Source: Georgenia wutianyii (lineage in GTDB: Bacteria > Actinomycetota > Actinomycetes > Actinomycetales > Actinomycetaceae). From it: 64,000 nucleotides of DNA. The notes beneath the pieces were generated by a model. It had not been told where the DNA came from and did not search any database. It worked only from the letters and a program-made list of their open reading frames with translations. Both the position numbers and the translations under genes were made by a program. Of the stretch, positions 8,272 through 18,873 are shown one piece after another. Each line of letters starts with the position of its first letter. Position 1 is the first letter of the stretch. The DNA is taken from positions 186,001 to 250,000 of the forward strand of contig NZ_CP040899.1 of the NCBI RefSeq assembly GCF_006349365.1, read 5' to 3'.

Positions 8272-8869
8272 GCACAACCCCGTCCGGGCCGCCGAGGCGG
8301 CGGCCGAGGTCGCCGACCTGCGCGCCCTCGCCGCGGCCATGGCCGCCGAGTCCGAGCGCTACCTCGCCACGGTCACCGAGGTCGCCGCGGGCGCGCACCC
8401 CGACGCCGCGATGTCCCTCCTGCTGCTCGCCGTCGCCGACCTCTCGGCCGCCGGCGCCCGTCTCGGCGCGGTGGTCGACGTCGTCCCGCCCGAGCGCTTC
8501 GAGCCCGACGACGGCACCGAGCCCGACACCGACCCGCTGCGCCTCGGCCTGGCGAACCTCCTCGAGGGCCTGGACGAGTACCGCGAGGTGCCCGACCCGC
8601 TCGTCGACAACGTCTCCGTCACCGCCACCCTCTCCGCCGACCTTGCCGAGGTCGCTCACGCCCTGCGCCAGGGGCTGCAGCACCACCGGGCGGGCAACGA
8701 CGTCGAGGCGCTGTGGTGGTGGCAGTTCTCCTACCTGTCCAACTGGGGTGACCGGGCGGCGTCGGCGCTGCGCACCCTCCTGTCCGTCCTCTCGCACGTG
8801 CGCCTCGACGTCCCCGCCGACGTCGCCGCCGACGCCGAGTTCGACGCGCTGCACGCCGAGATCGACTGA
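8264..8869 (+). CDS. DUF5063 domain protein, recR partner
   Basis: 201 residues, acidic and helical, without membrane segments or catalytic motifs that I recognise. The [20 protein letters not shown] block near residue 150 is typical of DUF5063 proteins. These are commonly encoded straight after recR in actinobacteria. The ATG overlaps the recR stop by 8 bp and has the AGGAGG site within the recR 3' end (about 8254). Function is unknown; a role linked to recombination repair is inferred only from coupling. Confidence 0.85.
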   Translation: MPEHNPVRAAEAAAEVADLRALAAAMAAESERYLATVTEVAAGAHPDAAMSLLLLAVADLSAAGARLGAVVDVVPPERFEPDDGTEPDTDPLRLGLANLLEGLDEYREVPDPLVDNVSVTATLSADLAEVAHALRQGLQHHRAGNDVEALWWWQFSYLSNWGDRAASALRTLLSVLSHVRLDVPADVAADAEFDALHAEID

Positions 8870-8876
8870 CCGGACG

Positions 8877-8897
8877 GTCGGCCCGGCCCGGGCCGAC
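8877..8897 (+). terminator. Hairpin after recR-DUF5063
   Basis: GTCGGCCCG pairs with CGGGCCGAC around a 3-nt loop, 8 bp after the DUF5063 stop and before the TSUP transporter start. Confidence 0.6.
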
Positions 8898-8916
8898 GTG
8901 AGGCAGGATGTGCCCC

Positions 8917-9693
8917 GTGCCTCCCGACCTGGACGTGCTCACCCTCGTCCTCCTCCTGCTCGCCGCCCTCACCGCGGGGTGGGTCGACGCCGTCGTCGGC
9001 GGCGGGGGCCTCATCCAGCTACCGGCCCTCCTGCTCGTCCCGGGGATCAGCCCCGTCGAGGCGCTCGCGACGAACAAGGTCGGCTCGATCATGGGCACGT
9101 CGGTCAGCTCGCTCACCTACTACCGGCGGGTGGGCCCGGACCTGCGGACCGCGGCACCGATGGCGCTCGCCGCGCTCGCCGGCGCCGTCGGCGGGGCGGC
9201 GCTCGCCGCCCAGATCCCCGCCGAGCTGTTCACCCCGATCATTCTCGTCGTCCTCGTCGCGGTCGCCGCCTGGACCATCGCCCGCCCGCGCATCGGCGCG
9301 CAGACCGACCTGCGGTGGACCGGCCGGGGCCACCACCTCGCCGCCGCCGGCCTCGGCCTGGTGATCGGCGCCTACGACGGGCTGCTCGGCCCCGGCACCG
9401 GCACCTTCCTCGTCATCAGCCTCGTCTCCGTCCTCGGCTACGCCTTCCTCCCGGCCACGGCGCTGGCGAAGATCGTCAACTTCGCGACCAACCTCGGCGC
9501 GCTCATCTTCTTCGTGCCCTACGGCGCGGTGCTGTGGGGCCTCGGCCTCGCGCTCGGCCTCGCCAACCTCACCGGCGGCTACATCGGGGCGAGGATGGCC
9601 GTGGCCAAGGGCAGCGGGTTCATCCGGGTCGTCTTCCTCGTCGTCGTCCTCGCCCTCATCACCCGCCTCGGCTGGGACGTCCTCACCCGCTGA
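8917..9693 (+). CDS. TSUP family transporter (TauE/SafE)
   Basis: 258 residues with about 8 membrane helices. The N-terminal [19 protein letters not shown] segment, [15 protein letters not shown], and the matching second-half block [18 protein letters not shown]...[15 protein letters not shown] are the two halves of TauE/SafE transporters. These export sulfonates, sulfite or organic anions; the substrate cannot be told here. An in-frame ATG lies at 8908 but GTG 8917 is preferred. CAGGAT lies 7 nt before it, matching the leaderless pattern of neighbours, and the ATG would have no spacer to AGGCAGG. Confidence 0.85.
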   Translation: MPPDLDVLTLVLLLLAALTAGWVDAVVGGGGLIQLPALLLVPGISPVEALATNKVGSIMGTSVSSLTYYRRVGPDLRTAAPMALAALAGAVGGAALAAQIPAELFTPIILVVLVAVAAWTIARPRIGAQTDLRWTGRGHHLAAAGLGLVIGAYDGLLGPGTGTFLVISLVSVLGYAFLPATALAKIVNFATNLGALIFFVPYGAVLWGLGLALGLANLTGGYIGARMAVAKGSGFIRVVFLVVVLALITRLGWDVLTR

Positions 9694-9823
9694 GCCGCCG
9701 GCGCTTCCCACCACGCGGACTCCAGGAGGCCCACGATGCGGGACCGCTAGACTGTGGCGCGTTCCGGGGCCGTGCCGCTCGCGGCGGCTCCTCGTGCACA
9801 CCACCACCAGCGGAGCTCCTCTC

Positions 9824-12156
<2,333 letters not shown>

Positions 12157-12166
12157 CCCGCTCCTC

Positions 12167-12205
12167 CCGTCCCGCCGGGGTGGCCCTGCCACCGCGGCGG
12201 GACGG
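12167..12205. terminator. Bidirectional terminator between asd and acyltransferase
   Basis: CCGTCCCGCCG (12167-12177) pairs with CGGCGGGACGG (12195-12205), with a second small GGGTGG/CCACC stem in the loop. It lies between two convergent genes. Confidence 0.75.
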
Positions 12206-12207
12206 CG

Positions 12208-13257
12208 TCATGCCCGCCGGCCCGGCAGGGTGAACAGCCAGCCCAGGCCCACGCGCCCGGACAGGTCGTACAGCCCGGTCGCGGCCGCCGTGAGGGCGAG
12301 GGACAGGAGGGGGACGAGGAGCAGCGCGAAGAGCGGGCTTCCCGGCGCGACCCACCCCGACTCCCGGGCGACGACGACGAGCAGGTTGAGCAGGATCGGG
12401 TGCAGCACGTAGATGGCCAGCGTGCGGGCACCGAGGTACCGAGCGAGGCGGCGCACCCAGCCGGCCCGGGCCGCCCACGCGGAGAGCACGAGCGCGGCGG
12501 TGAGGCCGACGAGGGACATCACCGCCGAGAGGTCGACGCTCGTGCCGCGGACGTACACGAGCAGGACGAGCCCGACGTACGCCGGCACGGCGACGGCGAG
12601 CAGCGGCAACGGGGCCAGCCCGGCGACGCGTTCGACGAGCGGGCGCCCGAAGCAGCCGATGAAGTACCAGACCGCGAAGTAGCAGACGCGGGCGACGTTC
12701 GTGGCGGCGGCCTCCCCGACGACGTCGGCCAGGGCGGGCGCGACGAGCGGCGCGACGCCCACCGCGACCGTCGCGAGCACGAGGAGCGAGGAGCCGAACC
12801 GGCGGAGCACCCGGGCGGTGACGAAGAGGACGACGAGGACCGAGAGGTACCAGTAGGCGGTGCCGCCGACCGGGATGGCGGCGAGGTTGTCGCGGGCGTA
12901 GCCGAGGGGGTCCTCCGGCGCGTACGCGAAGCCGGTGACGAGGGCGAAGACGACGCTCCACAGGAGGAAGGGCCACAGCAGGTTGCCCACCCGTGGCCGC
13001 AGCAGCCGCCGCCACCCGCGCTCCAGCGCGCGGGCCGCGAGCACCCCCGAGGCGAGGAAGAAGAGCGGCATGCGGACCGGCAGCAGTGCGGAGTTGACCA
13101 GCCGCCAGCCGTCGACCGCCCAGCTGTCCGCGCCGGGCAGGAGGCGCCCGGCCCCCGTCCCCCCGACGTGGTAGAGGACGACGAGGACGATGGCGACCGC
13201 CTTGGCGAGGTCCACCCAGTCCAGTCGGGTGGAGGTCTGGTCGGTCGGTTGGAGCAC
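12208..13257 (-). CDS. Acyltransferase family 3 membrane protein
   Basis: 349 residues with about 10 membrane helices. The opening LDWVDLAKAVAIVLVVLYHVGG carries the His of acyltransferase_3 proteins. RMPLFFLASGVLAAR and the late AIYVLHPILLN segment complete the family pattern. Such proteins O-acylate sugars, wall polymers or antibiotics at the membrane; the acceptor is not indicated by neighbours. GTG start at 13257 with TAGCGT 6 nt upstream (13269-13264), leaderless. It stands alone between a terminator and the S9 peptidase gene. Confidence 0.85.
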   Translation of the reverse strand: MLQPTDQTSTRLDWVDLAKAVAIVLVVLYHVGGTGAGRLLPGADSWAVDGWRLVNSALLPVRMPLFFLASGVLAARALERGWRRLLRPRVGNLLWPFLLWSVVFALVTGFAYAPEDPLGYARDNLAAIPVGGTAYWYLSVLVVLFVTARVLRRFGSSLLVLATVAVGVAPLVAPALADVVGEAAATNVARVCYFAVWYFIGCFGRPLVERVAGLAPLPLLAVAVPAYVGLVLLVYVRGTSVDLSAVMSLVGLTAALVLSAWAARAGWVRRLARYLGARTLAIYVLHPILLNLLVVVARESGWVAPGSPLFALLLVPLLSLALTAAATGLYDLSGRVGLGWLFTLPGRRA

Positions 13258-13289
13258 GCCGGAACGCTACCAACTCCCGGCGCCCGCCC

Positions 13290-15140
13290 TCAGCCCAGGT
13301 GCCGCCGGACGAAGTCGAGCTGCAGTCGGAGCTGGCGGATCCGCTCGGCGTCCACCTGCGAGCCGTGACCGGCGGCGAACTGGTAGAGCTCGACCGTCCC
13401 GCCGCGCCGGCGCAGGGCGTCGACGTAGCGCTCCACCTGCCGCAGCGGGCAGCGAGGGTCGTTGAGCCCGGCGAGGACGAGGACGGGCGCGCGCACGTCC
13501 TCGACGTAGGTGATGGGGCTGGCCGCCGCGTACGCCGCGGGGACCTCCTCCGGGCTGCCCCCGAACAGGGCCCGGTCGAAGGCCTGGAGCTGGGCCGTCT
13601 CGTCCTCGTAGGCGGCCACGTAGTCCGCGACGGGCACGTCGGCCAGGCCGAGGGACCACCGTTCGGGCTGGGTGCCCAGGCCGAGGAGGGTGAGGTAGCC
13701 GCCCCAGGAGGCGCCGGCGAGCACCGAGCGGGCGGGGTCGAGCGTGCCGGCCGCGACGAGGTGGTCGTGGACGGCCGCGATGTCGGCGAGCTCGACGAGG
13801 CCGACCTGCCCCTCGATCCCGTCGCGCCACCGGGTGCCGTAGCCGGTCGACCCGCGGAAGTTCACGCTGAGCACGGCGAAGCCCTGGTCGACCCACGCCG
13901 CGAGAGTGGGGGAGAAGGAGTCGGTGCGGTGGTCCGCCGGCCCGCCGTGGACGTCGACGACGACGGGGTAGGGCGCCTGTCCGCCCGTCGGCAGCCGCAG
14001 GAGGGAGTGGATCGTGCCGCCCGGACCCTCGACCTCGACGTCGCGGACCTCCACCGAGGGCCGCGGGCGTGGGCCGACGGGCACGATGAGCGGCCGCTCA
14101 CTGCGGGTGGTGCGCAGCGCCGGCGGCTGCGCGGCCGAGGACCAGGAGAACCACACCTCCCCGTCGGGTCGCGCCGTCGCCTCCTCGACCGTGCCGGTGG
14201 TCGGACCGACCACGGTGCTGCGCCCGGTCCGCAGGTCGTGGCGGTAGAGGCGGGTGCGCGCGTGGTGGTCGACGGCGAGGAGCACCGCGTCCCCCGACGG
14301 GTACCAGACGGCGTCGGCCACCTCGCCGTCGACGTCGAGGGCGAGCTCGCGCCACGCGCCACCGACGACGTCCCACACCGCCGCCCGCGGCACGCCGGTG
14401 CGCTCGTGGAGGACGAGGAGGCGGGTGTCGCCGGGGACGGGCGCGAAGGCCAGCGCCCACACCCCCAGGCCGGGGCCGTCGGTGAGGTCGGCGACCCGGG
14501 CGCCGGTGTCGGCGGCGAGCACCCGCACGGCCGGGTGGCGGGCGTCGCCGTGCTCGGCGTGCCCGACGGCGAGGAGGTTGCCGTCGTCGCTCAGCGCGGA
14601 GGCCTCGGCGTCCCCGTCCCCGGCGTACAGGAGGACGGGCGAGGACGTCGCGGCGAGCGGGCCGAGGAAGATCTGGTGGATCGTCGTCCCGTGATCCGGG
14701 TCGCTGCGTCCGACGACGCCGGTGCCGTCGCGCGCGAGGTGCAGCCCGGCACCGTACGCCGGGGGCAGCGGGATCGGGGTCTCGGTCGCCCGGCCCGGCG
14801 GCGTGCCGAAGCGCTGACGCCGCCACACGCCGTACTCGTCGCCGTCGGTGTCGTCGAACCACCACAGCCAGTCGCCCGGCGGGTCGATGGTCGCCTCGGT
14901 CGTGCCGGCGGGCCGGTCGGTGGCCGGGAGGAGCAGGCTCGTGCTCGCCTGCCAGGAGTGCACCTGGGGCCGCCCGTCGACCGTCGCGACGACGCAGGCG
15001 CGGTCCGGCGCGTCGCGTGCCCACTCCGGCACCTCGACCTCGCCGGCCCGGAACCGCTGCTCCCAGGCAGGCGGCGACCAGCCGCCGTCCGTCCGGTGGC
15101 CGAGCGTGCGGCAGTGCGGCGGACGTGACAACCTCGACAT
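13290..15140 (-). CDS. S9 family peptidase (prolyl oligopeptidase type)
   Basis: 616 residues. An N-terminal seven-bladed propeller region (to about 350) precedes an alpha/beta-hydrolase domain. The nucleophile Ser is in LAGASWGGYLTLLG, the acid Asp in LAGLNDPRCPL and the His in FAAGHGSQ. VDVHGGPADHRTDSFSP and NFRGSTGYG are typical of acylaminoacyl-peptidase/dipeptidyl-peptidase relatives. No signal peptide is seen, so a cytosolic oligopeptidase is likely. The ATG at 15140 has TAGGCT exactly 6 nt upstream (15152-15147), supporting leaderless translation. Codirectional with, but separated from, the acyltransferase by 32 bp. Confidence 0.9.
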   Translation of the reverse strand: MSRLSRPPHCRTLGHRTDGGWSPPAWEQRFRAGEVEVPEWARDAPDRACVVATVDGRPQVHSWQASTSLLLPATDRPAGTTEATIDPPGDWLWWFDDTDGDEYGVWRRQRFGTPPGRATETPIPLPPAYGAGLHLARDGTGVVGRSDPDHGTTIHQIFLGPLAATSSPVLLYAGDGDAEASALSDDGNLLAVGHAEHGDARHPAVRVLAADTGARVADLTDGPGLGVWALAFAPVPGDTRLLVLHERTGVPRAAVWDVVGGAWRELALDVDGEVADAVWYPSGDAVLLAVDHHARTRLYRHDLRTGRSTVVGPTTGTVEEATARPDGEVWFSWSSAAQPPALRTTRSERPLIVPVGPRPRPSVEVRDVEVEGPGGTIHSLLRLPTGGQAPYPVVVDVHGGPADHRTDSFSPTLAAWVDQGFAVLSVNFRGSTGYGTRWRDGIEGQVGLVELADIAAVHDHLVAAGTLDPARSVLAGASWGGYLTLLGLGTQPERWSLGLADVPVADYVAAYEDETAQLQAFDRALFGGSPEEVPAAYAAASPITYVEDVRAPVLVLAGLNDPRCPLRQVERYVDALRRRGGTVELYQFAAGHGSQVDAERIRQLRLQLDFVRRHLG

Positions 15141-15181
15141 GAGACCAGCCTAGGGTCGCGCGCACGTCCGGGCCGAGCATC

Positions 15182-15206
15182 GGAATAGCCGGGGGCGTGA
15201 AGCGTT
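15182..15206 (+). promoter_or_regulatory. SigR/SigH-type promoter of trxA
   Basis: GGAAT (15182-15186) is followed 17 nt later by GTT (15204-15206). This matches the thiol-stress sigma factor consensus GGAAT-N16-18-GTT known for Streptomyces SigR and mycobacterial SigH, both of which drive trx genes. Initiation would fall near 15211-15215, giving a leader of about 30 nt with AGGAG 5 nt before the ATG. TTGACC overlaps at 15205-15210, so a housekeeping promoter is also possible. Confidence 0.65.
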
Positions 15207-15241
15207 GACCAGTCGAGAAATCCCCGTCTACAGGAGTAAGC

Positions 15242-15613
15242 ATGGCGACGACCGACGTGACCGCGAGCACGCTAGAGCAGACCATCACTGACAACGACAT
15301 CGTGCTCATCGACTTCTGGGCCGAATGGTGCGGGCCGTGCAAGCGGTTCGCCCCGATCTACGAGAAGGCCTCCGAGGAGTACACCGACATCGTCTTCGCC
15401 AAGGTCGACACCGAGGCCGAGCAGGAGCTCGCCGCGCAGGCCGGGATCACCGCCATCCCGACCCTCATGGCCTTCCGCGAGGGTGTCCTCGTCTTCTCCC
15501 AGGCCGGTGCGCTGCCCGGCCCGCAGCTCGAGAAGCTCATCGAGCAGGTCAAGGGCCTGGACATGGACGAGGTCCGCACCAAGGTCGCCGAGGCGCAGGC
15601 TCAGCAGGGCTGA
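15242..15613 (+). CDS. trxA: Thioredoxin
   Basis: 123 residues with the redox motif WCGPC (Cys30 and Cys33) after DFWAE, and the cis-proline segment AIPTLMAF. It reduces protein disulfides using thioredoxin reductase, which is not in this window. The last 20 residues form a short helical tail (LDMDEVRTKVAEAQAQQG) beyond the usual end. The AGGAG site is 5 nt from the ATG. A SigR-type promoter lies upstream, so induction by thiol oxidation is expected. The DUF3152 gene follows after 44 bp and may share transcripts. Confidence 0.95.
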   Translation: MATTDVTASTLEQTITDNDIVLIDFWAEWCGPCKRFAPIYEKASEEYTDIVFAKVDTEAEQELAAQAGITAIPTLMAFREGVLVFSQAGALPGPQLEKLIEQVKGLDMDEVRTKVAEAQAQQG

Positions 15614-15657
15614 GCCCCAGGGCCGCGTGTGGCGCGGCGACGGGCAGGAGGGGTGAG

Positions 15658-16392
15658 ATGACGCGCGGGTCGAGGCTCGTGCCGGTACTCGCGTGGCTCC
15701 TGGCCGTCGGCGCGACCACCGGCTTCATCGCCCCGCCCGACGACGGCGCGCACAAGGTCGTGGCCGGGCGACAGGCCGCGGTCGAGGTGCCTCCGTCCAA
15801 GTCGCCGACCCTCGGGTTCGTCCCCGAGCAGGGCGGCCTGTGGCGCCTCGAGATCCCCCACGACGCCGGTGGCGACGTGCGGACCGTCCGCGGCCGCTCG
15901 GACCCGCCGCGGGAGGCCGGCCGCACGGTCAGCGTGCGCGTTCTCGTCGAGGTGGGCCTCGGCATCGACGGCCAGGAGTTCGCCCGTCAGGTCATGGCGA
16001 CGCTCAACGACGAACGCGGCTGGGGCCACGACGGAAGCATCGTCTTCGCCCGCACCGACGGCGAGGCCGACGTCGACGTCACGCTCGCCTCCCCGGCCAC
16101 CACCGACGCGCTGTGCGCCCCCGTGGCCACCGGCGGGCGCGTCTCGTGCGGGCGGGTCGGCTTCGCCGTGCTCAACGCCGAGCGCTGGGCCCACGGGGCC
16201 GAGCCGTTCCTCGAGGCGGGCGGCACGGTCGCCGAGTACCGCCGCTACCTCGTGAGCCACGAGGTCGGCCACGTCCTGGGCCAGGCGCACGTGCGCTGCC
16301 CCGTCCCGGGCGCTCCCGCGCCGGTGATGCTCCAGCAGACGCTCGGGCTGGACGGCTGCCTGCCCAACGGCTGGCCCGCGCTCGGCGGCTGA
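15658..16392 (+). CDS. DUF3152 secreted putative zinc metalloprotease
   Basis: 244 residues. The hydrophobic N-terminus (residues 6-24) is a signal peptide or membrane anchor. The C-terminal region has HEVGHVLGQAH at 201-211, the HExxHxxGxxH zinc site of metzincin-type proteases. Two cysteine pairs (153/164 and near 217/235) could form extracytoplasmic disulfides. DUF3152 is a domain of unknown function, so protease activity is inferred from the motif. The start is ATG 15658, with GGAGGGG about 6 nt upstream. It lies directly after trxA and ends at a strong bidirectional terminator. Confidence 0.82.
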   Translation: MTRGSRLVPVLAWLLAVGATTGFIAPPDDGAHKVVAGRQAAVEVPPSKSPTLGFVPEQGGLWRLEIPHDAGGDVRTVRGRSDPPREAGRTVSVRVLVEVGLGIDGQEFARQVMATLNDERGWGHDGSIVFARTDGEADVDVTLASPATTDALCAPVATGGRVSCGRVGFAVLNAERWAHGAEPFLEAGGTVAEYRRYLVSHEVGHVLGQAHVRCPVPGAPAPVMLQQTLGLDGCLPNGWPALGG

Positions 16393-16399
16393 GCGCGAC

Positions 16400-16433
16400 G
16401 AACGGCCCGGCACCGTGCGGTGCCGGGCCGTTC
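16400..16433. terminator. Bidirectional terminator between DUF3152 and malQ
   Basis: Perfect 15-bp stem GAACGGCCCGGCACC with loop GTGC, between convergent genes. Confidence 0.85.
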
Positions 16434-16454
16434 GCAGGACCGAAGGGGTGGCCC

Positions 16455-18359
16455 CTACCTGCCTGCCCCGCGCATGAGGGTCGCGATGCGGCCGGCGAGC
16501 TCGCCGTCCAGGACGCCGGTGACCCCACCCGGGAGGCCGAGGCGCCAGTTCGGCCAGGCGTCGACGGTGCCGGGCATGTTGGGCCGCTCGGCGACCGCGC
16601 CGGCGTCGTCCAGGGTCACCACGGCCACGAGGGAAGGGCTGTGTGCCACCCGGGAGTACTGGGCGAGGACGGCGTCGGCGATCTCGGCCTCGGTGACCTC
16701 GGCGCCGGCCTTGTGCTCGTCGATGCCTGCCTGACGGCGCAGGTCGCGCGTCTGGCGGGCGGCGTGCTCGGGGTCGAACGCCTTGCCGATCGCCTCGAGG
16801 TCGAGGGTGTCGGACCCGGTGACGCACCCGGCGACGGTGACCTGGTCGTGGGTCGAGGAGGTGGCCATGGACTGGACCGGGTTGTCGCCCGGCCGGGTGC
16901 GCATCGCGGCCCGGTAGCCGAGCATGCCGATGTCGGCCATCGTCTCCCGCACGCCCTCGGCGACGGTGCCCATGTCCTCCCCGCACACCCACGCCCCGGC
17001 CCGGTGGGCCTCGATGCGTAGGACCGCCAGGAGGGCGTCGACCGGGTAGTGCACGTAGGCACCGACGTGTGCGGTGCGGTCCGAGGGCACCCAGAACAGG
17101 CGCCACAGCTGCATGACGTGGTCCATCCGCAGCGCTCCGGCGTGGCGGAGCCCGGCGCGCACCATCTTCACGAACGGCTCGAGGTCCATCCGCACCAGCG
17201 CGTCGGGGTCCAGCGGCGGCAGTCCCCACCGCTGCCCCTCCCGGTTGTGGCGGTCGGGCGGGCACCCGACCTCGAAGCCGGTGGCGATGGCGTCCTGGTA
17301 CACCCAGGCGTCCGCGCCGCAGGAGTCGAAGCCCACGGCCAGGTCGGCCACGACGTCCACCCCCGCGGAGCACGCGCGGGCGAACTGGAGGTCGGCGATC
17401 CACTGGCACCACGACCAGAAGGCCACCTCGCTCGCAGCCCGCTCACGAACGGCGAGCACGGCTGGGGAGTCCGGCCGCTGCAGGGGCTCGGGCCACTCGC
17501 GCCAGCTCGGCTGGCCGAGCTCCTCGGTGATGACGCAGTAGGTGGCGAAGCGGGCCAGGTCCTCTCCCGCCTCGGTGACGAAGCGCTCGGCCTCGCGGGG
17601 CAGCCGTCGGCCGATGGCCTCCCAGATGCGGCGCAGCCCGGTGAGCTTCAGCTCCCAGACGCGGTCGCGGTCGATGCGCCGCTCGGAGTTCAGCGCCCGG
17701 CCCTTGGCGGCGAGGTCGGACAGGTCGACGAGCTCGGCGTCGGGCGCCTGGCCGACTGCGACGTGCTGCAGGTTGAGCCACTCCCGCGAGGACGGGGAGT
17801 AGGGGGAGTTGGTCTGGTGCGCGGTGGGCGCGGTGGCGTGGACGGGGGAGATGAGCACCATGCCGGCGCCGGACTGCCTGGCGCGGCGGGCGATCGTCTC
17901 CAGGTCGGCGAAGTCGCCGATGCCCCAGGAGGCGTCCGTGCGCGCGGCGTACAGCTGCACCGCCCAGCCCCACGTCCGCCCGGGCTGGGGCAGATGCTCA
18001 GGGGCGGCCAGGACCAGGCGGCGCGACCCGTCCGGGCCGAGGAGGTGGTGGTAGCCGACCGCGTCCGCGGGCAGCGCACCGGCGACGTCGATGACGTCCC
18101 CGTCCTCCAGCTCCACGCGGCCGTGAAGCTCGGGGTGCCACCTGCCGGGAGTAGCGACGAGGGGCGCGGGCGGAGGAGCCGGGGACAGCCGGGCCGCCAG
18201 GCGGGCAAGAGTCTCGGCCGGCGTGTGCCGAAGGACGCCGAAGGCGTCGTAGTAGGGCACCGCGACGCCGCGGGCGGCGAGGGCGGCAGGGTCGACGCCC
18301 CGCTCGGTGGAGGGTGCGTCGTCGACCGGGTGAAGCAGAGGTCGGGTGAACTGGGACAT
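16455..18359 (-). CDS. malQ: 4-alpha-glucanotransferase (amylomaltase, GH77)
   Basis: 634 residues from ATG 18359. GH77 motifs: SPYSPSSREWLN, the DLAVGFDSCGADAWVYQD substrate region, nucleophile Asp in LRMDHVMQLWRLFW, acid/base Glu in CGEDMGTV, and STHDQVTVAG. An N-terminal extension of about 110 residues forms the extra domain of long actinobacterial MalQ. It transfers maltodextrin units in glycogen/maltose metabolism. An in-frame ATG at 18398 is rejected because the TAAAAT -10 box (18404-18399) abuts it. ATG 18359 has GGAAG 8 nt upstream. Confidence 0.92.
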   Translation of the reverse strand: MSQFTRPLLHPVDDAPSTERGVDPAALAARGVAVPYYDAFGVLRHTPAETLARLAARLSPAPPPAPLVATPGRWHPELHGRVELEDGDVIDVAGALPADAVGYHHLLGPDGSRRLVLAAPEHLPQPGRTWGWAVQLYAARTDASWGIGDFADLETIARRARQSGAGMVLISPVHATAPTAHQTNSPYSPSSREWLNLQHVAVGQAPDAELVDLSDLAAKGRALNSERRIDRDRVWELKLTGLRRIWEAIGRRLPREAERFVTEAGEDLARFATYCVITEELGQPSWREWPEPLQRPDSPAVLAVRERAASEVAFWSWCQWIADLQFARACSAGVDVVADLAVGFDSCGADAWVYQDAIATGFEVGCPPDRHNREGQRWGLPPLDPDALVRMDLEPFVKMVRAGLRHAGALRMDHVMQLWRLFWVPSDRTAHVGAYVHYPVDALLAVLRIEAHRAGAWVCGEDMGTVAEGVRETMADIGMLGYRAAMRTRPGDNPVQSMATSSTHDQVTVAGCVTGSDTLDLEAIGKAFDPEHAARQTRDLRRQAGIDEHKAGAEVTEAEIADAVLAQYSRVAHSPSLVAVVTLDDAGAVAERPNMPGTVDAWPNWRLGLPGGVTGVLDGELAGRIATLMRGAGR

Positions 18360-18677
18360 GGAGGCGCTTCCGTAGGCTGTCGTGACGCTGCTGCTCATAT
18401 TTTAGGCTTCCCGAACTGCGCTTGGGGGGACCCGTCGCCTTTCGGGAGTGTGCGGCAGGCGGCTCCGAGCGGGCTCGGCGCGGGTGCGCCGGGGCCCCCG
18501 AGCGCGACCTGCCGGCTCGTGCCCACACCTATCGGCGGGCCGGACACCATGATGAGCGCCTCTGCTCGGACCTCTCCCGGACCCGCTGTCGACCTCACCG
18601 CAGATCCGCGGGGGGTGCCTCTCGCTGCGCGCCGTGCGTCGTCGTCGTCGCGTCGCGGTGCCGATCGGGGCGGGGAG
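18360..18677. other. Intergenic region upstream of malQ, no gene seen
   Basis: About 320 bp between malQ and the tRNA-Pro terminator. It holds a TAAAAT -10 box for malQ (18404-18399, minus) and otherwise GC-rich sequence without a convincing reading frame, repeat or RNA. Peptides translated here on the minus strand derive from tRNA readthrough and are not genes. Confidence 0.6.
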
Positions 18678-18717
18678 AAAAACGGCCGCCGACCTGCATT
18701 CCTGCAGGTCGGCGGCC
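18678..18717 (-). terminator. Intrinsic terminator of tRNA-Pro
   Basis: On the minus strand a 15-bp stem GGCCGCCGACCTGCA with a short loop is followed by TTTTT (18682-18678), directly 3' of tRNA-Pro. It is the only classical hairpin plus T-run noted in the window. Confidence 0.9.
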
Positions 18718-18727
18718 AGTTCACCGT

Positions 18728-18800
18728 CGGGGTGGCGGGATTCGAACCCACGACCTCCTCGTCCCGAACGAGGCGCGCTACCAAGCTGCGCCACACCCCG
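18728..18800 (-). tRNA. tRNA-Pro (anticodon CGG)
   Basis: Acceptor stem CGGGGTG/CACCCCG with discriminator A. The anticodon stem-loop CCTCGTTCGGGACGAGG gives CGG, reading CCG. T-arm GGGTTCGAATCCC. The C1-G72 pair is the usual proline identity feature. No encoded CCA. Confidence 0.95.
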
Positions 18801-18873
18801 GTGAAGCCAGATCAGGATAGCGGAGCAGGTGGCCGGGAGTGAAACCGGCACCCCGCGGTGTGAGGGAGATCGC

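Noticed and set aside
18402..18851. Frame reading through tRNA-Pro, with peptide VAQLGSAPRSGRGGRGFES
   Set aside because: This is the familiar artefact of translating a tRNA gene and its flank.
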